NCBI GenBank assembly: GCA_023078555.1
Contig: CM041202.1
Span: forward strand, 1 to 64,000
DNA length: 64,000 nucleotides
Source of the DNA: Ulva prolifera
Taxonomy: Eukaryota > Chlorophyta > Ulvophyceae > Ulvales > Ulvaceae
Reading direction: 5' to 3'
Each line of letters begins with the position of its first letter. The first letter of the stretch is position 1. Below the pieces are notes generated by a model. That model was not told where the DNA came from, searched no databases, and was given only the letters and a program-made list of their open reading frames with translations. Shown here piece after piece: positions 1-10,740 of this stretch. The translations under genes were made by a program, and so were the position numbers.

Positions 1-960
1 AATGCATGCAGTCAGTTAGATGGTGCTGCCTTTCTGCATGCAGCATGATTCCACATTTCTGCGCATGCTGTCATCAAGGTCTGTGCCTGGTTGGAGGTTG
101 TGATGTGCTTCCTGTTCTCTGCATGTTGCCACTTGCAATCGTGTGCAAAGCGCATGCCAGTGAGTTGCAATTGCAATTGTCTCCGGAGGTGCCCCAGGCG
201 ATATCGATGCAGCTTGCGTGTACAATGAGATATTTTTTTTGTTTGAGCAGCAGAGTTCACTTGTTTCTGTACGAGGTCGCAGGCATCAGTGTTGCTCAGA
301 GCTAAAACAAAACATCGCATGCCAGTGTACTGGGTTGCAAAGACAAAGCTGTTGGGCAGGCAGCACCGCAGGCCACACAATGGCACCTCACATCCACGCA
401 ACCATCTCCGATTCATGTGCTGTGTAGACATGCGGAATAGCATAAGGCAGGGCATGCTTTACCCGAAGTCGCTGATCACCTATTCAAAAGCGCGCATGTG
501 TGCATGGTTTCATGTGTGGCCAGAGGCTGCATGCAGGTTTGTTTAACTGTCCGGAGGCCTAGGTCAGCACTTCAGCTGCGGCCAACTTAGAGCACTGCTG
601 CGGGCAGCAGCGCTGTCAACGCACCTGCACATGCTGGTAGGTTGTGCAGACGGCATCTCACGATCGGCTTTTTGATGACTAGTATGTTGTGTGTGATGCT
701 ACACTTCCATGCTGTGGCATGTTCCTGGGTGGACAATTTGGTCTCGCAGCCGGCCTGACACAACAGTCACTGTAGCACTGGTCACTGTAGCTATCTGTCG
801 CAGTAAAAATGCACAAATAAACGGTGTATGAAACGCGAAGTAGCCAACCAATGGGCTGGCTGCGTTGCTGAGAACTGCAGGATATTGCCACATCAGTCAT
901 TGATGACCTGTCTTGTCTTGACTTGAGATGGACGTGTAAAACACACCCAGGCAGAGTTGG
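1..960. other. no gene seen
   Basis: I see no ORF with convincing codon structure and no recognisable repeat in this stretch. The short ORFs on both strands overlap each other and have no protein-like pattern. Confidence 0.5.
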
Positions 961-965
961 AGACT

Positions 966-1107
966 GTGGTCAGTGTATGCCTGAGCATTCAATATATTGA
1001 ACAATCAATATATATACTCACGCTGCCGTGGTCAGTGTATGCCTGAGCATTCAATGCTCACGCTGCCGTGGTCAGTGTATGCCTGAGCATTCAATACTCA
1101 CGCTGCC
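966..1107 (+). repeat. three-copy 40-bp tandem repeat
   Basis: Units start at 966, 1028 and 1068 with GTGGTCAGTGTATGCCTGAG and end in ACTCACGCTGCC. The second and third are 40 bp. The first is 62 bp because an AT-rich, self-complementary stretch of about 22 bp sits in its middle (around 992-1014). The array lies directly upstream of the ORF at 1122. Confidence 0.85.
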
Positions 1108-1121
1108 GTGCATTGTTGCAG

Positions 1122-1742
1122 ATGGGGAAGCAGAATTTCAGTGAGATCTACAAAGAAGCGGCGGAGGACGCCGGGGGCAGGCCATCAATCAAAATATCAT
1201 CGGCGTGCGACCGGTTTGACCCCCGCGCAAACTACGCAGGCCTTATCATTTACCACACCTATGGGCAGTATCAATGGCGCCAGCGTCCGTGGCAGGGCGT
1301 CGCTGGAGGGTCCCGCGGGAGGGCGTTTTACGTGCTCATCAAGTGCACAGACTCATGGCCGCCGAATGCTCTGCAGGCGGCCGGTGAGGGCAGGGTGCAC
1401 GACTACCTGTACCGGCAGTATTTCCAGATGGACTTCCGATCGAGACAGACCTGCTGTGGTGGCTTTGCTGTGCGGAGGGGGCACACGGCGTACAGCAGCG
1501 TGTATCTCAACATGCAGGGAGGCTCCGTGAAGGGCCTCCGGTGGCAGTCCGACGGCAGCAAGTACCTGTCCAAGCATGAGCAGGCACTGGTTGACCGTGC
1601 GGTTGCACTGTGGAGGAGCCGTGGCCCAGGTGCAGTGATTCAAGTGCCGGATGGCTTGCATTCTATACTTGCCGGGTTCACAATGGACGAACTAGCCCTA
1701 AGCGTACGCAAGATGAACCTGGACGAGTGCTCTATTATGTAA
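1122..1742 (+). CDS. hypothetical protein, 206 aa
   Basis: The frame is open from 1068, but I choose the ATG at 1122 (protein begins MGKQNFSEIYKEAAEDAGG) because the 18 residues before it come from the tandem repeat. The product looks like real coding sequence: it is mixed in composition, rich in aromatic residues (YHTYGQYQWRQRPWQG) and GC-biased at third positions, and no other frame is comparable. It has no signal peptide, membrane segment or family motif that I recognise. It may be a single exon or the last exon of a longer gene. The stop codon TAA lies in ATGTAAACGG and so overlaps a TGTAA polyadenylation-type signal. Function unknown. Confidence 0.45.
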   Translation: MGKQNFSEIYKEAAEDAGGRPSIKISSACDRFDPRANYAGLIIYHTYGQYQWRQRPWQGVAGGSRGRAFYVLIKCTDSWPPNALQAAGEGRVHDYLYRQYFQMDFRSRQTCCGGFAVRRGHTAYSSVYLNMQGGSVKGLRWQSDGSKYLSKHEQALVDRAVALWRSRGPGAVIQVPDGLHSILAGFTMDELALSVRKMNLDECSIM

Positions 1743-4189
1743 ACGGTCCTCTCTGAATCTCACGCAGGCCGCACGGGAGATGTAGCTGTGAGGCACTCAT
1801 GCCGTGTTGATTCTCAATTGCACCAGAAGTGCAGTTCTGGTACATTACGTGTGAGGCGACTGTTGCGGCGCGGAGTGGCTTACACCGGCGGCTGGACAAG
1901 GTGTGCGCTGGAATGTGTGCCACAGTGTGCTCGGGCCGGAAAAACAAGCAGGACTGGCTGATGCAGCGGCAGCTGTAGAATGCCTTGCCCGCGGTCACGG
2001 TGGTGTTACAAGGGTATCTCACAATGACACAGCTGCACAAGACACTTCTCATACGGCGGACAGGATCCTTCGGAAAGGCTGCAGAGCTGTAGTCGCCAGG
2101 TTGGCCTGAGACTGCTCAGCCACAGAGACTGGAGCGCAGACGGTCGCCAGACATGCTAATGTGCGACGGCGTCTGGCATGGGCTGGGTAAGCACGAGAGG
2201 AGGTAATTCTGCGAATTTCCTATGGAATTTCCAGTGGAATAGGCTGGACGTGAAGGTTGGGGGCATACTGGCCTTAGAACAGATGCGGGCAACCGACGGG
2301 CAGCTACTGTGTGTGTGAGTCATGGAGTGGCAGGTGGTGAGGCTGGGCTGCCGTATTTTCATACTAAACCTTCTCAGGGTCTTGCATGGATTCATCACAG
2401 GGGCATGTGCATGTTGTGAGTGACACCTGACACCGTTTTTCACAAGGTGAGTGCGCAGTTCAGGGCGGCTGTTCAGTGTGTTGCAAAAACGAATGAACAC
2501 TGCAATCGCGGCGAGAACAGATTGCAAACAAGTTTCTCAGCCGAGTGGCTGTAACAGCATTCTACGTGCAGGCCTGCGGAGGACATACTAGAGTGAGACA
2601 GCTGAGTCGCGTTCACAAGCAGCTGGGAGGCTGTTAGCTTGCTGCTCCTGTATCAATTACACAAGCAGATGTATTGAACAAAGACAACACACGCAATCGC
2701 TTGTCCATGATGCTGTGGCGTCATCTATGAGGACTTTCACCGATCAGTGCCTTCTCTGGACTGGACACAGGGCTGGGATGTGGTTGACCAAGTACAAGTT
2801 GTGACGCAAGAAGCCATGCCGTGAGCTAGAGCCTTACAGCTGTCGAATAGGAAGTAGGCTACGTAAAGCAGGCGTCAAGTCATATCCATGTATGCCTTGT
2901 GTGCAAGAGGCGGGTGTGGCTCCCAAGGTCAACGGAGCTGCAGGGAGCTGAGGTTACATCTATCGGAACTGTCGCGACACCACCAGACACCGCGCGGATG
3001 CTTAAAGTCAATAATGACCACAGCATTTTCTCCGGAGGGCATGAGACGTGAACAGCTATACGCACCTCGCTCAGCGGGACTGCAGACCTACGGCCCATGC
3101 TCGCGACGTTGGCCTGTTCGCGCTAGCCGCTATATACTTAGACAGTATAAAGAGATAGTTCAGCTCCGACAATCAACATAGCAATAAACAAACCTCTCCG
3201 GCCGATAGTCCCGTCTCGACGAATTTCAAGAGGGCGTTTTATGGTCATGTCGAAAGAAGCCACGGGCACACCTACGCCAGTGGCAGAGATGGTTCAAGAA
3301 GCCGCTTCTTGCTGCGGACAAAGACAGCTGAGCCGCCACACTCACAGTACAGCTCTAATCAGGTTATAATAGAGCGTGAGTGCACCCGGGCTGTGCGTTT
3401 CGACTCGATGTGAGTGTCCTGTCGGCGAGACCTGCGGGGCGGTGTGCGGCAAGACGTGTGATACAGCGAGCACACGAGTGATGTCATGGGCTTCAACTGT
3501 GACTCATGGCCAAGATGAGGAGTCCTCCACACAAGTATCCGGCAAGGCCACCCTTGCAGGGATGGTCGCATTGCGTGCAGGTGTAGCGCTTCTGCTGCGC
3601 AGGCTGTCGAGTCGCTGACCACAACAGAGGAACAGCAAATCCTGGGAATGGAGTGCACGTGGCTCTTGCAGGTGGGAGGGATCGCTTCCGCCCGCTCCCG
3701 TGTCATGTCTCTTGCCATCTGTAAGGTGTCCAGGTGGCGGATGGCCGCGATGTCTATGCCCATGGCCAGTAGTGAACGATTCGGAACGTGTAGCTGTTGC
3801 AGACCAGCGGAACAAGCACTGTCTAATGTTTCCTAGACTACAGCTGCACTCTTTGTCATCTCTTTGCGTCTTCAGCGGTGTGCGCTCCACAGGGATGGAC
3901 GCTCGAAAAGCCAACCTTGTGGTGCCAACCGATGCTCCCCCCGTTACTGTGACACACATCTGAGCATTGTTTGAGTAGTATTACATCATGCCGGATGCCG
4001 CTGACTGCGAGGGTTAGCGGGTGCGACTGCCAGGAACAGTTCCGAGCTGGTACAAGCCGCATTCCGCGCAGATGTCCGAGTTGAAAGCTGAAGCCTGTTG
4101 ATAGGAGCGAAATGGCGGCTCTTGTGGAGTGAGACTCAGATCCATGCAACATGGCGTCTGGTAGTGAACGCAACGGCGTCACCTACCCG
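1743..4189. other. no gene seen
   Basis: Only short overlapping ORFs on both strands, none with family-like features. No repeat recognised here is shared with the rest of the window. Confidence 0.45.
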
Positions 4190-5440
4190 CCACCGTGCCA
4201 AGGAAGCGTCGAGCTGCGTGGCGCCGCGTGGCGCTGCTTCGCCTGTGGCACAGGCCAGCAGGTGCGCTGAACTTGCCACTGTGATATCTCCCCCACACCT
4301 TGTTCAACGTTCCAGAATCATCGCCGTCAGCACATGCCCTGTAACATCTTATCACGTCGCCCATGTTGCGCAACTTGTCGCCTCATGCATGCATATGTTA
4401 CTCCGGATGTTTCGGCCGAAACCTCACTCACAGGAGAAGTCCTGACACTTTCACGGAGGTGACTGCTGCAAAAGTGGTGGGCACAGTACGCACTCTCATG
4501 ACAACACGCATGACCACGATGCACATGTGCGCAGGTCCAGAGCACAGCGCCGCATGCTGGGGCCCTAGAGTCAAGCTGTGGCTGAACATCAACGGGGAAG
4601 CTGCCAGGTGTCTCTGGAGACCCTCATCAGGCATTTTTTTCACCAGCATCACGCAGACCTCAGGCCTGCTTGTGAGAGCAGCTGAACAGAATCCACAGCC
4701 TCTGCCGGAATCCACAGCCTCTGGCAGTCCCGACACCTCGCCCCGCCACAGCATGATCACTGCCAGCCTGCGATGGATCAGCCACTGGCTGCGCCTTCCA
4801 ATCGCAGACACATTTTCCACGCCGGGGCACAATGCCAACAGTATCGGCTGCACCGACAACGACCAAATTGAGCTCATACTATTCGGCACAAGGCAGCAGT
4901 TGCAGCACCCCCCCGCATGGTCGACGGCAGATGCTGCACTAGGCCCTGACCTTCGAGGAGGCCTGGCGCCGCACGCTCGCGGCGCGGCGCGACCAGGGGC
5001 TGACGGGCGGTCGCGCCGGCGCTGGAACCCATACGTCGACGCCCACCCACTGGCCCTTCCGGCGTGCCTCTGCCGAGGCCCCTCCGGCAGGACGCCGCGA
5101 GGCGGCGCCGGTGTCCGGGGTGGCCACAGAGCGCCGGCCAGCGCTGGATGGCGTGCCTCGTCGTGCTGTGTGTGTTTCAGCTGGCATCAACAGCTCGTCT
5201 CCATGCTGTCCCGGAGCCAGCAGCTGCTTCCGTCCGGGGCCCTGTTCTGGTTGAACCTGTGTCTGCTGCACTTGGTCGCTGCGGGGCTGGCTGTGTTTGC
5301 GGCGGTCCAGGTTGGGTATGATGTTGAGCGTAGTGCGCTGGAGCGGCACGTGAGGTGTTGTATCGGCTGATGGTCGAGGATACGGTTGGCCAGGAGGAGG
5401 TGGAGACACTCCGAAGCACAGTGGACCAGGTCCCACAATG
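4190..5440 (+). repeat. diverged segmental duplicate, copy 1 (membrane-protein remnant)
   Basis: This stretch matches 6600-7860 in the same order and strand. Shared landmarks are GCGTGGC...CACAGGCCAGCAGGTG near 4216-4262, a GATGCAxxTGTGCGCAGG block near 4518, a CAGCCACTGGCTG block near 4778, a GGAGGCCTGG...TGGCCCT block at 4950-5060 and a hydrophobic segment (VAAGLAVFAAVQVGYDVERS) near 5275-5330. After that segment the similarity goes on in another frame (VLYRLMVEDTVGQEE), so the copy is either interrupted or spliced. I read it as a remnant, or part, of a gene for a small membrane protein. The family is not recognised. A 335-residue plus-strand ORF runs through part of it, but its frame does not match the conserved frame throughout. 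Confidence 0.6.
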
Positions 5441-5977
5441 CATGTAGAGGGCGGCACCGCCAACGTGGCGTGTGGTGGTCTTGTGTGTGCGTGCGACGCC
5501 AGCTCTCGACGTTGCCCGCTGGTGAACGCCGTGCAGTGCTGCAGACGTAGAAAATTCCACAAGAAATTGTTCCCAGAGCTGCGACGGGAGGATGCCGCAT
5601 CTGCGGCAGCTAGAGGGGTAAGGGGAGCTTGCAGCAGCCTGTATACAGGCCGCGGTTTGTAATGCACGGCCTAGGCGAAGGCATGTGATCATGCATGTGA
5701 CGGGCTGGCCTGCGTGCTGCCATTGGCCAGCCCTCTGTAGTTTCTGAACCTCTCCTGAAACAGCGTCTGCCACATGCAAGTATGCTGTGTTTTCAGAAGG
5801 GCCAATGGGCACAGCACAACCATTTTAAACACTGAGGTAGGCTATATTCACCTGTCATGTCCATGCGGCACACTCAGGCTGTCGCTAGACAGGGGCACCT
5901 ACGCATCACGCATGTGGCCTGAGGACAAAGTCATGCAGAGAGGCCGGTCGCAACGAATGGTCCCTGCAGCTGCGCAC
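5441..5977. other. spacer, no gene seen
   Basis: Intergenic sequence between the duplicated segment and the hAT-like element. No coding pattern was found. Confidence 0.4.
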
Positions 5978-6031
5978 CAATGTTGGGGTCGCTTTGCAGC
6001 ATTTCCAGCACTGCCACCCAGAAATTAGACC

Positions 6032-6080
<49 letters not shown>

Positions 6081-6103
6081 TTGGACCCGACGACCCAACA
6101 CTG
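5978..6103 (+). mobile_element. hAT-like non-autonomous element (MITE), copy E1
   Basis: About 126 bp with terminal inverted repeats: CAATGTTGGGGTCG at the left and CGACCCAACACTG at the right. The ends fit the YARNG rule of hAT elements. The flanks 5970-5977 (CTGCGCAC) and 6104-6111 (CTGGGCAC) match at 7 of 8 positions, as an aged 8-bp target duplication would. The interior has the conserved block CACCCAGAAATTAGACCTA and then a (TA)n microsatellite at about 6033-6079. It has no coding capacity. Confidence 0.6.
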
Positions 6104-6599
6104 CTGGGCACTGCAACATCTAACCGTGCGCTCATCGACCTTACGGTGCGGGCAACCTCACTGCCAGACTCCCGAAGGCGCAGTCGCACACGCACGCCTG
6201 CTCCACCCCTGCAACTCAGCAGTCAACACGACCCAGACACCGCCCCAGCCCAGCGCCACACTTGCACGCCAGCACCATGGCACTCCCACACCCCCGTCTG
6301 CAACAAATGCATGCGCAACCGTGTGTTGCAAGGACAAAGCCTGCGAGGCAGGTAGCAACCGCAGGACACAATCCAGGGCATTAAACCGCCACTGGAACTG
6401 AACAATATTATATGGATTAATCCACATGCAACACAGACCAACACCAGCGCAACTGCCTGCAGGATCGAGTCCCCAAGGCCTTCAGGTCCGCACGGGGCGT
6501 CGGGAGGTCGCTACATTCATGAAGGAGGGTATTTGGTTGTGCGAGCAAGAGCTGCCACCTACCAGCCACCAGGTACAGGCCCAGTGACCTCCGCTCGGG

Positions 6600-7860
6600 G
6601 CGTCGAGCTCGGAGCGTCAAGCTGCGTGGCACCGCATAGCTCAGCGTGGCAAGTGCACAGGCCAGCAGGTGTGCATAATCTTACTCGTTGATGCTAAGTA
6701 AAATGAGCATTCCAGGTTGATCTAGAATTACTGTGATCTCTTCCCCGCGCCATGCTTCCTGCTGTCCGACGTCATCACCCTTCACACACTTGCGGCACTG
6801 TCACCGCAATGTGAATGACACGCATATGCATGGGCTGCGCGGTGCCCTGGCATACCAGGCAGCATCACACTTCAACCGGGGTGACTGTCACAGAGTGGAG
6901 TGCACGCGGGATGACACGCATCAACACGATGCATTTGTGCGCAGGATCGGAGCACAGAGCCGCACGGCCCAAAGGCAAGCCCTGTCTGCGGCCCGACGAC
7001 TCAGCTCCCTAGCTGTCCACAAGGAAATCTAAACACAAATTTTTTTCATCAAGTCACAGGTACGCCTCACGCTGGCCTGTGAGTCCAGCCTAGGGGTAAA
7101 AAAAGAGTTTTTTTTTTAGAGTCCACAACCTCTGCTGCGAAGCGCGCGCGCTGCCGCATTCTCTCCGCCAGCCTGCATCGGCTCAGCCACTGGCTGTGGC
7201 AAGCACATGCGCACAATATGTATTATTCACGCCACGCCGCCGCACTCTCCAAAGGCTGCAGCTGCACAGACGATCACCAGCTTCCAACTCATGCCAGTCG
7301 GCAGCTGCCGCAGCCTCGGTGTAGATCCCCCTCCAGCAGCTACAGCTAGCACCAGTCCAGGGCTGACCTTTCAGGAGGCCTGGTGCCACAAGATCTGCCA
7401 CGAGAGCTTGTGGCGCGCCGCGACACGGGGCTGGCGGCGGTGGCGCCGGAGCTGGGGCCCATACCACCCCACTGGCCCTCCGGCGTGCCTCTGCCGCGGC
7501 CCCCCCGGAGGACGCGGCCAGGTGCTGCCGGTGGCCAGGGTGGCTACAGCGCAGCGGCCATTGCTGGAGGGGCATGCATTGTCGGGCAGGCTACGTAGCA
7601 GACTGCAGCTGGGAATAAAGCCCTCTCCGGGCTATGTGGAGGTAGCAGCTGCTCTGCTTGAGGCCTTTTCTGGACGAGTGTGTGTATGCTGCGCTGGTCA
7701 CGGTCACTGCGGTGGTGCTGGCTTTGTTTGCGGTGGTCCAGGTCGTGTATGAGACGGGACGTAGCAAATGATACAGTACTGCATCGGCTGATGGTCCAGC
7801 ACATAGCTGGCCAGGACGAGGGGGACGCACTCCTAGGCACGGGGGACCTGGTTGCATGGA
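6600..7860 (+). repeat. diverged segmental duplicate, copy 2 (membrane-protein remnant)
   Basis: Partner of 4190-5440, offset by about 2.4 kb. The conserved hydrophobic segment is near 7700-7770 and reads TAVVLALFAVVQVVYETGRS, against VAAGLAVFAAVQVGYDVERS in copy 1. As in copy 1, the frame changes just after it and resumes as VLHRLMVQHIAGQDEGD. Both copies share the GGAGGCCTGG and CGGCGTGCCTCTGCCG blocks. The divergence is large, so the duplication is old. Membrane-related conservation at the protein level suggests the ancestor was a real gene. Confidence 0.6.
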
Positions 7861-7964
7861 CCTGGTTGCACGAGGCATATGTAGGGCATATGTTGGCAGG
7901 CGAGGACACGCGAGGAGAGGACAAGCGTGGAGGACACGCGTGTAGGCGCTGCTGCTGCAACGCC

Positions 7965-8028
7965 TCCATGACATGTGGCGTCCATGATGTGTGGCCTCCA
8001 TGACATGTGGCGTCCACGATGTGTGGCG
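7965..8028 (+). repeat. four 16-bp tandem units
   Basis: Consensus TCCATGACATGTGGCG alternates with TCCATGATGTGTGGCC, four units in a row, giving a 32-bp higher-order period. No coding role seen. Confidence 0.8.
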
Positions 8029-8331
8029 GCTGCGTTTTTTGTTTGTGCATCTGACAACAGTACTCTCCATGGACAGGAGCAGGACAGCGACCACATGTGG
8101 CCACAACGCTGGAACCTCTGAAGACATTCCAAGAGATGAGTAAAAGCTGATGCGGTCGGCGGCGCGGCGCCTAAGCGGGGGGGAGGGACCAGCAGCCTGA
8201 GCCAGGGACATCACAGGTGAATGCATGCGACCGTGGGTGCAGCGTCGCATGTTGCCTAAGGCCAGACATCCTGGCGACGAGCGCAGCAAGCACAAATTTA
8301 AACGACGCCGCCGCAATGCAAGGTAGCGGAG

Positions 8332-8433
8332 TAGTGTTGGGTCATCGGGCCCGATCACATAGAACAATTCCAAATATTCACATCTAATTTCGGGGTGACA
8401 GACCTGGAAATTCTGCAAAGCGACCCAACACTG
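8332..8433 (-). mobile_element. hAT-like non-autonomous element (MITE), copy E2
   Basis: About 102 bp in inverse orientation to E1. It starts TAGTGTTGGGTC and ends CGACCCAACACTG, and the interior contains the reverse complement of the GAAATTAGA and AATTTCCAG blocks of E1. The flanks TAGCGGAG (8324-8331) and TAGCAGAG (8435-8442) differ at one position and are offset by one extra T, consistent with an old 8-bp target duplication. Non-coding. Confidence 0.6.
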
Positions 8434-10082
8434 TTAGCAGAGACTTTGAGGCGAGAAGGCAGTGCCGGGGAATCCGGGGCGGGGGCTGAACCCGCAGACC
8501 CCAAGTCAAGGCCAGTGGCCACTCTCATGTGTGACCGCTTGGTGAGGCGCATTGTCATCTTCACCGTCAGCAAGCATGTTGTCATGCAAGCACCTGTTGC
8601 GGCGCGCTTTGTGTAAAACTGTGCACCATGCATGGTGACTTTGGTTTGCAGAGCACTCACTGAGTGCCGCTCAGACCGGATGTTGTATTTCAAGTGGAAC
8701 AGGAGATGGCTTCCGATGTGTCGAAATCACACTGCGAGTGCTGGACAGAGTGAATCGTGACCTCGTGCGGTTTTTCAATTGCAACGGACGCTGGCTGTGC
8801 AGCTTTTGTCACGCGCATGCAGCGCCACCTCTGGGCGGACACCGCCGGACAGTCTCCAAGCTCGCCGCTGGGTACCAGCAGATAAACTTCCCATTTCAGA
8901 GCTCTGAAGGCATACCGTGATTTGGACTGTGTGGACGTGCGGTTTGCTCTTGCGCAGCGATGGACGACTTCCAGAACAACATTGCCGCAGCGACATGCTC
9001 GCAATACGACACAGCCGCATGGCAGCACGGCAACGATCGTATACACAGCAGGTAAATCCATTCACAGTCACGTATGGCGTGCAAGTACGTCCTCTGGTGA
9101 AGGGACATGCGGGAAGTAGCTTCGCACATGCAAGCGTAGGCTAACCGTCACCCCGTTCCAGTTGATCGCACGATCTGACGTTCACACAGACACTTCGCAT
9201 CGTTAAGCAATGTAGCAGGGATATACGCACGGCAGGGCTTGATAAGGGCTGCAGTCAGCCCTGCGACAGGTCCGCCTGCGTGTGCGCTGAAGATGACTCG
9301 GCAAGCGCCTTGAACAACCGCTTTCCAACTAGGCTCACCTCGAGCGAGCGCATGAAGACGACTGTGGGTTGCACTTCTCCAGCTGCAAATGCGTTCCGCC
9401 TCTTGCGGGACATCTGCACCAGACGGCGTGGTGGGAGCTTTGTCTATTCGGGCATCAGCGTTGAGTCGCCTGTCAGCCACATAACTGCATTCAAGAACGT
9501 ACTCATGTGTCCTGTAAAATATGAATTGGCACTGTAGAGGGCTCGTCGAGCGCCATCATATTGTCAGTGGCGGGGTCCCACACTGCCTGCCAGCGACCCC
9601 CGCCCCATCATGGGACGGTACGTATACACTTGCGAACTCGCCATGCGCTGTGACGCCCGTTGCACGCCTGACAGCGTCACGTATGACCATCTCATGTCAA
9701 ATGATGATACCTGATGTCTGCATGACGTGTCGGCTGTCAGACACCGCAGCTCACGTCCCCAATTAGGCGCCCCATACATACACCCACTGAATACATCTTG
9801 TGGATCAATAGCATGCTTGAATGCATCGCTCGCAGGCGGTTTCTTGACTCAAGGTCAGTGCTCCACAGAGCCTGTTTTCCTTCAACAAAACCGGAGGGAT
9901 CCCCGCTGGGCTTTTCAATATTCCGGCGGTACTGCACCGCTGAGGGCCCAGGACAGCTGCCAGCGCGATGCGCTCGCAAGTATCCAGCGAAACTGACCAC
10001 CACTGTCCAGGAGGCGTTTAATCTGCCGAGGCTGACTGTCCGCCCAGTCGACCTGACGTCGAGACCTCGTCCTGGCGCGGTT
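8434..10082. other. no confident gene
   Basis: Several ORFs of 80-140 codons overlap on both strands (for example minus 8690-9061). None has a signal peptide, family motif or paralogue in the window, so I make no gene call. Confidence 0.4.
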
Positions 10083-10740
10083 GTATGTATGTATGTAGTT
10101 ACAAAGGACAGAGGCCGGGCAGCGAGCCGTTGCCAGGAATACACACGCAAATCCACTCACGCAGTCATGGCACTAGGCCGGGCACGAGCACGTACCACAG
10201 CTCGGCCGGTGATGCCAGCCAAAGATTGAAGCCCCGCACGGAGCACAAGAGCATTCCCCTTGCACAACGCCACACTCAACCGGCGCAGAGCATTCGTCAC
10301 AAACAAAGCACGGTTCACCTTACCACACCGAGACGCAACCTCTGCCATGTATGTATGTAGTTACAAAGGACAGAGGCCGGGCAGCGAGCCGTTGCCAGGA
10401 ATACACACGCAAATCCACTCACGCAGTCATGGCACTAGGCCGGGCACGAGCACGTACCACAGTACAACCTCTGCCATGTATGTATGTAGTTACAAAGGAC
10501 AGAGGCCGGGCAGCGAGCCGTTGCCAGGAACACACACGCAAATCCACTCACGCAGTCATGGCACTAGGCCGGGCACGAGCACGTACCACAGCTCGGCCGG
10601 TGATGCCAGCCAAAGATTGAAGCCCCGCACGGAGCACAAGAGCATTCCCCTTGCACAACGCCACACTCAACCGGCGCAGAGCATTCGTCACAAACAAAGC
10701 ACGGTTCACCTTCCCACACCGAGACGCAACCTCTGCCAGC
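10083..10740 (-). repeat. tandem repetition of the LINE1 3' end
   Basis: The last part of LINE1 is present three times. Copy a is 10084-10350. Copy b is 10351-10477 and lacks the middle. Copy c runs from 10478 into the ORF to about 10740. Each begins with (TGTA)n and TAGTTACAAAGGACAGAGG. Copies a and c are nearly identical over about 260 bp. Confidence 0.85.
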
